Shown here piece by piece: positions 1-5,395 of a stretch of 5,395 nucleotides of DNA. This stretch comes from an uncultured Bacteroides sp. GTDB taxonomy: Bacteria > Bacteroidota > Bacteroidia > Bacteroidales > Bacteroidaceae. The stretch is taken from assembly GCA_900557355.1 (NCBI GenBank), contig USSR01000496.1, forward strand, positions 1 through 5,395, written 5' to 3'. How positions within the stretch are numbered: the first letter of the stretch is position 1; each line of letters opens with the position of its first letter. Position numbers and translations under genes: made by a program. The notes beneath the pieces were generated by a model, which was given only the letters and a program-made list of their open reading frames with translations, ran no database searches and was not told the DNA's origin.

Positions 1-44
1 AAAGAGAAGGAATATATATTTTATAACTAAATAAAAAGAATAAG

Positions 45-1700
45 ATGATGGAAGCTAAAATGTTTTGTTATCAATGTCAGGAGACCATGAAAGGAACTGG
101 TTGCATCCTGAAAGGTGTGTGTGGAAAAGAAAGTCATACGGCAAAGGCAATGGATTTGCTGATGTTTGTGGTGCGTGGTGTATCGGTACTCGCTGACGAA
201 CTGAGGAATGCCGGACATGCTGTATCTCCTGAGGTGAATCGTTTCGTTGTAGATTCTTTGTTCTGCACTATTACGAATGCGAATTTCGATGATGAAAGTA
301 TTCTCCGCAGGGTTGATAAAGGGTTGGAATTGCGCAATCGGTTGATGGAAGAAGCTGGAACTAAGGGGATTTCCCTACCGTCAATTGACGAACTGCAATG
401 GCGGGGTGACCGTGAAGAATATGCTTCTAAGGCAGAGATGGTTGGTGGGGTGCGTGAGCCGGACGTAGACCTGCGCTCTCTGAAAGAGTTGATGACTTAT
501 GGATTAAAAGGTATGGCTGCTTATCTGGAACATGCTATGCGCCTGGGTTATGATGATGCCTCTATTCACACTTTTATGCAACATGCTTTGGCAGCCAGCG
601 CTGCAAAGTCACTCTCAGCAGACGAATGGGTGAAGATGGTGCTACAAACCGGAGAATATGGCGTGAAGACCATGGCTCTGCTGGATAAGGCGAACACCAG
701 CCGTTACGGTAATCCGGAGATTACTAAAGTAAATATCGGAGTAGGGAAGCGCCCGGGCATCCTGATAAGCGGACACGACCTGAAAGATATGGAAGAGTTG
801 CTGAAACAAACCGAAGGCACAGGTGTAGATGTATATACGCATAGCGAAATGCTTCCTGCACACTATTATCCCGCTTTCAAGAAATACGCTCATTTTGTGG
901 GTAACTATGGAAATGCCTGGTGGAAACAACGTGAAGAGTTCACTACTTTTAATGGCCCTATCTTGTTCACTACGAACTGTATTGTTCCCCCGTTGGCAAA
1001 TGCTGAATATAAAGAACGTATGTTCACTACGAATTCCACCGGTTATCCCGGTTGTAAATACATTCAGGCAGATGCGGAAGGCAGAAAAGACTTCTCTGAG
1101 ATTATCGAAATAGCTAAGCGATGCCAGCCGCCCACGGAAATAGAACATGGTGAGATTATCGGTGGCTTTGCCCACAATCAGGTGTTGCAACTGGCGGACA
1201 AAGTGGTGGATGCCGTGAAGAGTGGCGCTATCCGTAAGTTTGTTGTGATGGCTGGATGTGACGGTCGTATGAAGAGCCGTGACTATTATACGGAGTTTGC
1301 CAAGGCATTACCCAAAGATACGGTTATTCTGACCGCCGGTTGTGCCAAGTATCGTTATAATAAATTGCCTTTGGGCGACATTAATGGCATTCCTCGTGTG
1401 CTGGATGCCGGACAGTGTAACGACAGTTACTCTTTGGCAGTCATCGCAATGAAATTGAAGGAGGTGTTCGAACTGAACGATATTAATGAACTTCCTATTG
1501 TATATAACATTGCCTGGTACGAACAAAAGGCGGTCATTGTGCTGTTGGCACTGTTGAGCCTGGGCGTGAAGAAGATTCATGTAGGACCTACGTTGCCGGC
1601 ATTCCTGTCGCCTAATGTGGCGAAGGTATTGATTGATACTTTCCAGTTGGGCACCGTCAGTGATGTGGAGGATGATTTGAAAATATTCCAGTTATCATAA
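45..1700 (+). CDS. hcp: Hydroxylamine reductase / hybrid cluster protein, class I
   Basis: Cytoplasmic iron-sulfur protein. Members reduce hydroxylamine to ammonia in vitro and are tied to nitric oxide and nitrosative stress defence in anaerobes. The 551-residue length is normal. The N-terminal cysteines are C8, C11, C20 and C26 (CX2CX8CX5C), the class I spacing that binds a [4Fe-4S] cluster. All expected ligands of the hybrid Fe-S-O cluster are present: H244 (SGHD), E268 (SEML), C312 (NCIVPP), C405 (AGCDGR, the persulfide position), C433 ([10 protein letters not shown]), C458 (GQCND) and E493 (WYEQKAV), followed by K495. The start is uncertain: ATGs lie at 45, 48 and 60. The one at 60 gives the family-typical MFCYQCQ start and has GGAAG five bases upstream, while 45 follows an AT-rich leader. 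No Hcr-type reductase follows, so the electron donor must be encoded elsewhere. Only 44 bases upstream are visible, so no promoter is assigned. Identity is very secure. Confidence 0.97.
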   Translation: MMEAKMFCYQCQETMKGTGCILKGVCGKESHTAKAMDLLMFVVRGVSVLADELRNAGHAVSPEVNRFVVDSLFCTITNANFDDESILRRVDKGLELRNRLMEEAGTKGISLPSIDELQWRGDREEYASKAEMVGGVREPDVDLRSLKELMTYGLKGMAAYLEHAMRLGYDDASIHTFMQHALAASAAKSLSADEWVKMVLQTGEYGVKTMALLDKANTSRYGNPEITKVNIGVGKRPGILISGHDLKDMEELLKQTEGTGVDVYTHSEMLPAHYYPAFKKYAHFVGNYGNAWWKQREEFTTFNGPILFTTNCIVPPLANAEYKERMFTTNSTGYPGCKYIQADAEGRKDFSEIIEIAKRCQPPTEIEHGEIIGGFAHNQVLQLADKVVDAVKSGAIRKFVVMAGCDGRMKSRDYYTEFAKALPKDTVILTAGCAKYRYNKLPLGDINGIPRVLDAGQCNDSYSLAVIAMKLKEVFELNDINELPIVYNIAWYEQKAVIVLLALLSLGVKKIHVGPTLPAFLSPNVAKVLIDTFQLGTVSDVEDDLKIFQLS

Positions 1701-1705
1701 GTGTT

Positions 1706-1747
1706 AAAAAAAACTCCGGTGTAGCGATAGCGATGCCGGAGTTTTTT
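1706..1747 (+). terminator. Intrinsic terminator of hcp
   Basis: A perfect 12-bp stem pairs 1708-1719 (AAAAAACTCCGG) with 1736-1747 (CCGGAGTTTTTT) around a 16-nt loop, starting 8 bases after the hcp stop. The six T's end the right arm. Because the left arm is an A-run, the mirror-image signal also exists on the - strand, so the hairpin could stop transcription from either side. Confidence 0.9.
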
Positions 1748-1794
1748 ATATCCGTTAGTTACAACAACTTTCCTTCGGTTTCTTTTGTTCCTTC

Positions 1795-2037
1795 GGCAAG
1801 AATGATGTACGGGAGATATTCCAATATTATAAGGATGCCGGGCAACTAACGGGAGACATTGAGGCGATGATTACGGAAATGAAGCCGTGGTATGGCAACT
1901 ATTGTTTTGCTAAAGAAAGTCTGGGGCGTGATTCGAAGATGTTCAACTGTGATATGGTGTTTTATTATTTATGCGAATCAGTAGTTGAATTTAACTCCTT
2001 CTTGAGCGGATATGAACAAAATGTGATAAGGTGGTAG
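1795..2037 (+). pseudogene. Coding-like remnant 1, no start codon, family unknown
   Basis: The frame is open from 1759 to the TAG at 2035-2037 but has no convincing start or ribosome-binding site. The stretch from about 1795 reads like real protein: balanced composition and ordered segments such as EIFQYYKDAGQLTGDIEAM, WYGNYCFAKESLGRDSK and MVFYYLCESVVEFNSFL. I do not recognise the family. The last five codons lie inside the left arm of the hairpin repeat that begins at 2023, so the original protein similarity probably ends near 2022 and the TAG belongs to the repeat. I infer an internal or C-terminal piece of a lost gene, possibly related to the second remnant at 2133-2282, which is in another frame. 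A short functional peptide is less likely without an initiation signal. Confidence 0.35.
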
Positions 2038-2111
2038 GGTGATAAAGTGATAGCGGGATAACGCTCTGTGATATATAGTGCAACCACTTTATCACCTTAC
2101 CGCCTTATTAC
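2023..2111. repeat. Long hairpin made of 8-bp GTGATARR repeats
   Basis: Two 32-nt arms (2023-2054 and 2080-2111) align as an inverted repeat without gaps: 27 Watson-Crick pairs, three G-U pairs if transcribed rightward, and two mismatches, around a 25-nt loop. The left arm is four exact 8-bp steps, GTGATAAG, GTGGTAGG, GTGATAAA and GTGATAGC, with a weaker fifth unit (GGGATAAC, 2055-2062) in the loop. It sits between two coding-like remnants, as expected of an intergenic repeat element. There is no immediate T-run, so it is not a classic terminator. I believe similar GTGATAAAG-type intergenic repeats occur in Bacteroides genomes, but that is from memory. Confidence 0.75.
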
Positions 2112-2132
2112 TTCTTTTCCTCCTTTCTTCTC

Positions 2133-2282
2133 CGTTATGAATCAGTTTCAACTCCTGATTCGCATTATTTGCGAAACTATATGAACTTAGGAAAAGCACC
2201 TGAGCAAATGATTGACCCCAATACCCGTACCGATTACAACAAGATGAAGAAACTCATCCAAAGAGTTTCTGTATCGTACTGA
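2133..2282 (+). pseudogene. Coding-like remnant 2, C-terminal tail, family unknown
   Basis: This is an open frame ending in TGA at 2280-2282. It reads as a plausible protein tail with segments such as DSHYLRNYMNLGKAPEQMID and TDYNKMKKLIQRVSVSY. The frame stays open upstream into the hairpin repeat, but that part encodes low-complexity Phe/Ser/Leu and is probably not protein. No ribosome-binding site or convincing start precedes it. The internal ATG at 2181 (before NLGKAP) would give only about 33 residues. I do not recognise the family. The best reading is the end of a decayed gene, perhaps the same one as the 1795-2037 remnant, separated by the repeat and a frame change. Confidence 0.35.
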
Positions 2283-2309
2283 CTTTATTTCTACTTTTTT
2301 TAAGATTCG

Positions 2310-2341
2310 TTTGCCCGTATGTGAAAATAAGTGCATCTTTG
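2310..2341 (+). promoter_or_regulatory. Probable Bacteroides-type promoter for the LruC lipoprotein gene
   Basis: TTTG at 2310-2313 matches the -33 element. After a 20-bp spacer, CATCTTTG at 2334-2341 matches the -7 consensus TAnnTTTG at every fixed base except the first. Transcription would start near 2347, giving a leader of about 200 nt before the ATG at 2550. The leader contains the small inverted repeat GTTAC/GTAAC just after the start region but no riboswitch I recognise. I saw no better match closer to the gene. Confidence 0.5.
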
Positions 2342-2549
2342 TACGTCGTTACCGTCGTAACTTGGTAAGTAACCTCAATTTTATAGCTAAAGATTAAACT
2401 ACTGGTTTGCATTTTGTGCTTCCCGAGAGTAATAAATAGGGGATATAAATCCGCCTCAATAAATTCAAGTATATGAACCAACTTTAAAAAGGAAAGATAA
2501 TGGCAAACGAAATTAAATATTAAAAACATTATTAAAGAAAGAACGCAAC

Positions 2550-3782
2550 ATGAAAAGAAAATCGATTTTCACCTTGTTCTTATTGCTAAGCACGTCAATC
2601 TTCACATCATGCGAAAAAAGTGCGTATGATGCAGACAAACAACCGCAAAAAGAAAAAACAGTAGCCGACCTGGTCGTCCCGAACGGGTTTGACTGGAAAA
2701 TGACTAAAAATGCACAATGCAAAATCACGGCTCAAAGTGTATCGGATGTTTCAGTATACTCCGACCGCGAATGCACCGAAAATGCAATGCTGGCAACTCT
2801 ACAGACAAACGACGGAACCTTAACAATTCCTCTGAGCCTGCCTGCCAATTCTAAAGAAGCTTACCTGCAATACGAAATGGTAAATGGTAAGAAAACAGTT
2901 CTGGCAGCTACTGCCGACAAGGACAATATCGTTCATTTCACGCTCCCCAAGGACAGCAAACCGAGTCCTGAGACAAGGGCGGAAACCAGAAATGGAGGAA
3001 GCGGTCAAATCAACTATCCTAATGATGGATGGGGTACTATCATGTTCGAAGATATGTTTCCGAGTTTAGGGGATTACGATTTCAATGATTTTGTCCTTGC
3101 CTACAAGGTACAAATTCCATTCTATCACGGTGAAGAAGTTGAGAGTGCGATTGATGCCATACAGTTTGGTATTGAGTTGAGGGCTATGGGAGGCTCATAT
3201 CCTTATGCTCCGTGCGTAAGATTGAAGAATATTAAAGCAAAAGATATTGACTATATTGAAGTATATCAGGATTTTGATACATCCATTACAAATATAGATT
3301 GGTTCGCCGGTCCTAGTGGCGAAGTAATTATGGACTTCCGTAAATTGGTTACGGTAGTTTCAAAGCCTTCCGGTAGTACCTTCTTTAATACAGAAAAAGA
3401 ATATCTTGTTACGGAACTTCCGCATTTGAATATCAATATATACATGAATAACGAGGTAGATGTAAATTCAGCTGACTTTGAAAGTTTCGACTTTTATCTG
3501 GCAAAAGCCAATCAGGGTACTGAAATCCATCTGGGAGGATACAATCCGGTATACGATACATATCCCAGTGATAATTCCGGTTTGGGAAAGGATTATTATT
3601 ATAACAATAAAGGCTTGATTTGGGGCTTGAGTGTTCCGGCTTCGATAGCCCATGTCGTTGAAAAGGGTAATTTCCTCGATGCTTACAAAGACTTTGCTGC
3701 TTGGGCGATGAGTGGCGGTCAGGATAAAACAGATTGGTATAACGGAGAGAAGAATAACGAACTCTTGATAAAAACTCAATAA
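2550..3782 (+). CDS. LruC-domain (DUF4842-type) lipoprotein
   Basis: A predicted surface or periplasmic lipoprotein of 410 residues; its molecular function is not known. A basic N-terminus (MKRK) and hydrophobic segment run to a lipobox ending at C21 (SIFTSC), the expected lipidation site. Residues 22-150 form a variable N-terminal part containing [11 protein letters not shown] (43-53), followed by a charged linker rich in P, E and R (134-150). The LruC domain covers about 155-400. Its hallmark is [17 protein letters not shown] (169-185), an Asp-rich motif resembling a calcium site. It closes with [20 protein letters not shown] (378-397), typical of the domain's end. No polysaccharide-utilisation or transport genes adjoin it, so it appears monocistronic. 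The start is fixed by the signal peptide and an AT-rich upstream AAAGAAAG stretch. Domain identity is confident; a role in adhesion, matrix or glycan binding would be speculation. Confidence 0.93.
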   Translation: MKRKSIFTLFLLLSTSIFTSCEKSAYDADKQPQKEKTVADLVVPNGFDWKMTKNAQCKITAQSVSDVSVYSDRECTENAMLATLQTNDGTLTIPLSLPANSKEAYLQYEMVNGKKTVLAATADKDNIVHFTLPKDSKPSPETRAETRNGGSGQINYPNDGWGTIMFEDMFPSLGDYDFNDFVLAYKVQIPFYHGEEVESAIDAIQFGIELRAMGGSYPYAPCVRLKNIKAKDIDYIEVYQDFDTSITNIDWFAGPSGEVIMDFRKLVTVVSKPSGSTFFNTEKEYLVTELPHLNINIYMNNEVDVNSADFESFDFYLAKANQGTEIHLGGYNPVYDTYPSDNSGLGKDYYYNNKGLIWGLSVPASIAHVVEKGNFLDAYKDFAAWAMSGGQDKTDWYNGEKNNELLIKTQ

Positions 3783-3805
3783 AATTAAGACCGGTTTTTA
3801 GATGA

Positions 3806-3850
3806 GAACGGCATATATCCTGTAGGGTGACTGAGGGATATGTGCCGTTC
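3806..3850. terminator. Shared hairpin terminator between convergent genes
   Basis: A 15-bp stem pairs 3806-3820 (GAACGGCATATATCC) with 3836-3850 (GGATATGTGCCGTTC), with a single G-U pair and a 15-nt loop. It lies 24 bases after the LruC stop and 13 bases beyond the stop of the opposing ABC remnant. Rightward it is followed only by a loose T-rich stretch (GTTATTTTAG), so termination strength is uncertain. Its position between convergent genes fits two-way use. Confidence 0.75.
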
Positions 3851-3862
3851 GTTATTTTAGAT

Positions 3863-4525
3863 TTACAACTTCCACCCCAATGTCTTTTCCTGTATATTCC
3901 ATAGTTTGGCGTATAGCCCCTTGTTATCGAGTAGTTCCTGATGCTTACCTTGTTCGGCATGCGCCCTTCCTCCAATACTATGATGTTATCTGCATTCTTG
4001 ATCGTCTTCAGGCGATGGGCAATCACGATTACTGTACGTCCCGCAATCAGGGTATTGATGGCACGCTGTACTTCCACTTCATTTTCCGGATCGAGTGAAG
4101 CCGTTGCTTCATCCAGAAGCACTACGGGAGGTTCTTTCAATATAGCCCGTGCGATGGAAATGCGTTGCTTCTCTCCACCGGACAAGGTGCAACCGCCTTC
4201 ACCGACCTGCGTATCATACCCCTTGGGCAATCGCATCATGCCTACTCCATTAAATAAAACCTGCCCCTGTTGCGGATCGTAAAAGCGTGCGCATAGTTTC
4301 AGCATGGTACTTTTTCCACTGCCCGAAGGACCTACCAGAGCGGTGAGTGTATTCTTACGCAGTGTTACCGATACATCATGCAGTACTTGTTTTTTTCTGA
4401 TAACCGAATGGCACATGGTAGAAAGTAATATCATCGCTTGCCGGAGCCTCTTTATTCCCTGGCATTTCCGGTTCGTTCATCAGCGTCAGGATACGCCCTC
4501 CGGCAATGGAGAAATTCTCTTTCAT
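3863..4525 (-). pseudogene. ABC exporter, ATP-binding end only, multiply disrupted
   Basis: This is the remains of a half-size ABC exporter in which a membrane domain would precede the ATPase. The fragment opens with KENFSIAGGRILTLM, which in relatives is the linker after the membrane domain, so roughly the first 330 residues are gone and the ATG at 4525-4523 is probably incidental. Walker A (GPSGSGKST, 4306-4332), the LSGGEKQ signature (4165-4185), Walker B (VVLLDEA, 4105-4125) and the switch-region IAHRLKT are intact. Three further lesions are visible. A run of seven A's (4390-4396) shifts GYQKK into a frame ending at TGA just downstream. An in-frame deletion near 4234-4240 joins NGVGM directly to MRLPKGYD, removing the Q-loop and about 45-50 residues. 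One base is missing near 3957-3960, where EEGRM should continue to [19 protein letters not shown] and end at TAA 3865-3863. It cannot make a working transporter. With the TetR gene upstream it probably formed an efflux locus. Confidence 0.9.
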
Positions 4526-4564
4526 AATTTATAATTTTGTTTAGTGTGAGTTTTCTCTTTTGAG

Positions 4565-4619
4565 GCAGGCATTCACTCTTTGCAGGGCTAAGGGATAAAG
4601 AGTAATAGCCTGTGCCTGC
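4565..4619. other. Imperfect two-part hairpin in non-coding DNA
   Basis: Two 7-bp stems nest: GCAGGCA (4565-4571) with TGCCTGC (4613-4619), and ACTCTTT (4575-4581) with AAAGAGT (4597-4603). They are separated by an uneven internal loop (3 and 9 nt) and capped by a 15-nt loop. No T-run follows on either strand, so it is not an obvious terminator. Its function is unknown. It may be a transcript structure, or a relic of the sequence that once lay between the regulator and the exporter. Confidence 0.5.
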
Positions 4620-4630
4620 TGTTAATCTGT

Positions 4631-4781
4631 GATGACTCCTATACTGAGTATAGAATCAATGCTAATGATTCCTACAATCAATGCCAATGATTCCTACAAT
4701 CAATGCCAATGATTCCTACAATCAATACGGATGATTCATACCATCAATACGGATGATAATATACTCAGTCATATAGGCATC
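4631..4781. repeat. Inverted-repeat-bounded element enclosing a 22-bp tandem array
   Basis: The left end (4631-4652) and the reverse complement of the right end (4760-4781) share GATG, CCTATA and CTGAGTATA in the same order. They differ by a 3-base gap in each, so 19 of 22 bases match. Together they bracket the tandem array at 4654-4763, making a 151-bp unit. The left end also carries the perfect 15-bp palindrome CTATACTGAGTATAG (4639-4653) immediately before the first repeat. No target-site duplication or transposase is visible, so calling it a mobile element would be premature. Confidence 0.65.
4654..4763. repeat. Five tandem 22-bp repeats
   Basis: Contiguous units start at 4654, 4676, 4698, 4720 and 4742. 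Units 2 and 3 are identical, unit 1 differs from them by one base, unit 4 by four bases, and unit 5 is degenerate in its last six positions. The core AATCAATGCCAATGATT begins and ends with complementary AATCA/TGATT, followed by CCTAC. The 22-bp step is about two helical turns, so repeated cores face the same side of the DNA, as in operator arrays or iterons. There are no spacers, so it is not CRISPR. The step is not divisible by three, which argues against coding. Confidence 0.9.
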
Positions 4782-4849
4782 CTGGTTGACCTCTACTTAT
4801 AACCTGGCTCCCTCCGGTGTTTAAAAACGAACAATATTCAGATTCATTC

Positions 4850-4886
4850 AAAAAAAGAGAGAGCTTATATTTTCATAAGCTCTCTC
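4850..4886 (-). terminator. Intrinsic terminator of the TetR gene, overlapping its stop
   Basis: A perfect 12-bp stem pairs 4857-4868 with 4875-4886 (GAGAGAGCTTAT / ATAAGCTCTCTC) around a 6-nt loop. On the - strand it is followed directly by seven T's (opposite the A-run at 4850-4856). The right arm and loop code for the last residues of the TetR protein, and the TAA (4867-4865) lies within the stem, so the gene's 3' end doubles as its terminator. Confidence 0.9.
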
Positions 4887-5395
4887 CAACCAGTTACTTC
4901 GAATGTGATGTATTCTGTGACTATCTGTTCCAAATCTTCTATCCCGACTCGGTGCATGATTAATTCCTCAAACATGGTGAACATCCATGCCGTGTGCAGG
5001 TGGATAGAAAAGTCGGTTACATTGATATTCATTTGCGGGTGTTTCTCTTTCATATCTCTGAAGTACTCTTTCACGAGTGATGTGGAGCGTTCGGTGAAGT
5101 TCTCCTTGAAGTTTTCCAGTGAAGAACCCTGTGCATGGAAAAATAACAATACCAACAATTTGCGATGCTTTTGTATCAATGTCATGTATTCTTCTATCAC
5201 ATATCTTAGGTATTCTGTGGAATACATTTCCATGATATCTGCTCCATAACGACCGTGATGTTCGTGCAGCATTCTATCGAATGCACTGATTACAGGCCGT
5301 ACCACTGTACAGAAAATATCATCCTTACTTTTGAAATAGTTATAGATATTGCTCAACCCTACCTGTGCTTCTTGCGCAATTTCGCGCATGGAAGC
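4865..5395 (-). CDS. TetR-family transcriptional regulator, 5' end cut by window
   Basis: A DNA-binding repressor-type regulator. 176 residues are visible, and the frame continues past the window edge, so perhaps 20-25 N-terminal residues are missing. The visible start, ASMREIAQEAQVGLSNIYNY, followed by FKSKDDIF, is the helix-turn-helix and following helix of the TetR family; the NIYNYF segment is the recognition-helix region. The rest is an all-helical ligand-binding and dimerisation domain with no recognisable ligand signature. The methionine at 5389 falls inside the helix-turn-helix and is not the real start. The gene reads toward the ABC exporter remnant at 4525-3863, and a TetR gene beside ABC exporters is a common efflux arrangement, so it may have controlled that transporter. 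Its terminator separates it from the remnant. The reading frame looks intact although the presumed target is dead. Confidence 0.9.
   Translation of the reverse strand, partial: ASMREIAQEAQVGLSNIYNYFKSKDDIFCTVVRPVISAFDRMLHEHHGRYGADIMEMYSTEYLRYVIEEYMTLIQKHRKLLVLLFFHAQGSSLENFKENFTERSTSLVKEYFRDMKEKHPQMNINVTDFSIHLHTAWMFTMFEELIMHRVGIEDLEQIVTEYITFEVTGWRELMKI

Noticed and set aside
642..1190. 182-codon open frame on the - strand within hcp
   Set aside because: It lies wholly antisense to a gene whose product has every catalytic ligand, and its translation resembles no protein family.
2248..2270. Hairpin AGAAACTC / GAGTTTCT as a terminator
   Set aside because: The 8-bp stem is perfect, but the nearest T-run starts more than 20 bases later and the stem lies inside the second coding-like remnant; a chance structure is likely.
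2254..2529. - strand open frame of 91 codons upstream of the LruC gene
   Set aside because: It covers the promoter and leader, has hydrophobic low-information translation and no family resemblance; AT-rich DNA yields such frames by chance.
3941..4282. + strand open frames opposite the ABC remnant
   Set aside because: They are antisense to recognisable Walker B and signature coding sequence and have no domain features.
3433..4434. Long - strand open frame of 333 codons as a single intact protein
   Set aside because: Only its first half is ABC ATPase. After the frameshift near 3960 it leaves the true frame, runs through the intergenic hairpin and continues antisense to the LruC gene, giving meaningless sequence.
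4654..4763. CRISPR array
   Set aside because: The 22-bp units are directly contiguous with no unique spacers, and no cas genes are present.
4720..5249. + strand open frame opposite the TetR gene
   Set aside because: It is antisense to a well-supported regulator and lacks an initiation signal or recognisable domain.

Overview
The window looks like chromosomal DNA from Bacteroides or a close relative. The supporting signs are moderate G+C, AT-rich ribosome-binding regions without strong Shine-Dalgarno sequences, a promoter close to the Bacteroides -33 TTTG / -7 TAnnTTTG pattern, and an LruC-domain (DUF4842-type) lipoprotein. No rRNA, tRNA, CRISPR array or intact insertion sequence is visible.

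Layout. (1) 45-1700, + strand: a complete hydroxylamine reductase / hybrid cluster protein gene (hcp), closed by a strong hairpin terminator at 1708-1747. (2) 1748-2549 has no intact gene. It holds two short coding-like remnants in different frames (about 1795-2037 and 2133-2282) separated by a hairpin built from 8-bp repeats (2023-2111), then a probable promoter (2310-2341) and a leader of about 200 nt. (3) 2550-3782, + strand: a 410-residue secreted lipoprotein with an LruC domain. (4) 3806-3850: a hairpin between convergent genes that probably serves both. (5) 3863-4525, - strand: the decayed ATP-binding end of an ABC exporter. It has lost its membrane domain and its Q-loop segment and carries two frameshifts. 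(6) 4526-4849: a non-coding block with an imperfect hairpin and an array of 22-bp repeats bounded by inverted repeats. (7) 4865-5395, - strand: a TetR-family regulator cut by the window edge, with a terminator overlapping its stop codon.

How the parts relate. hcp and the LruC gene each appear to be single-gene transcription units with their own end signals. The TetR gene and the ABC remnant share a strand, and a TetR regulator beside half-size ABC exporters is a common arrangement, so I infer a former regulator-plus-exporter locus now reduced to the regulator and a 3' scar. The window therefore contains two functional-looking genes, one partial regulator and two decaying intervals. I found no convincing new multi-gene system. 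The most unusual structures are the inverted-repeat-bounded 22-bp array and the 8-bp-unit hairpin.
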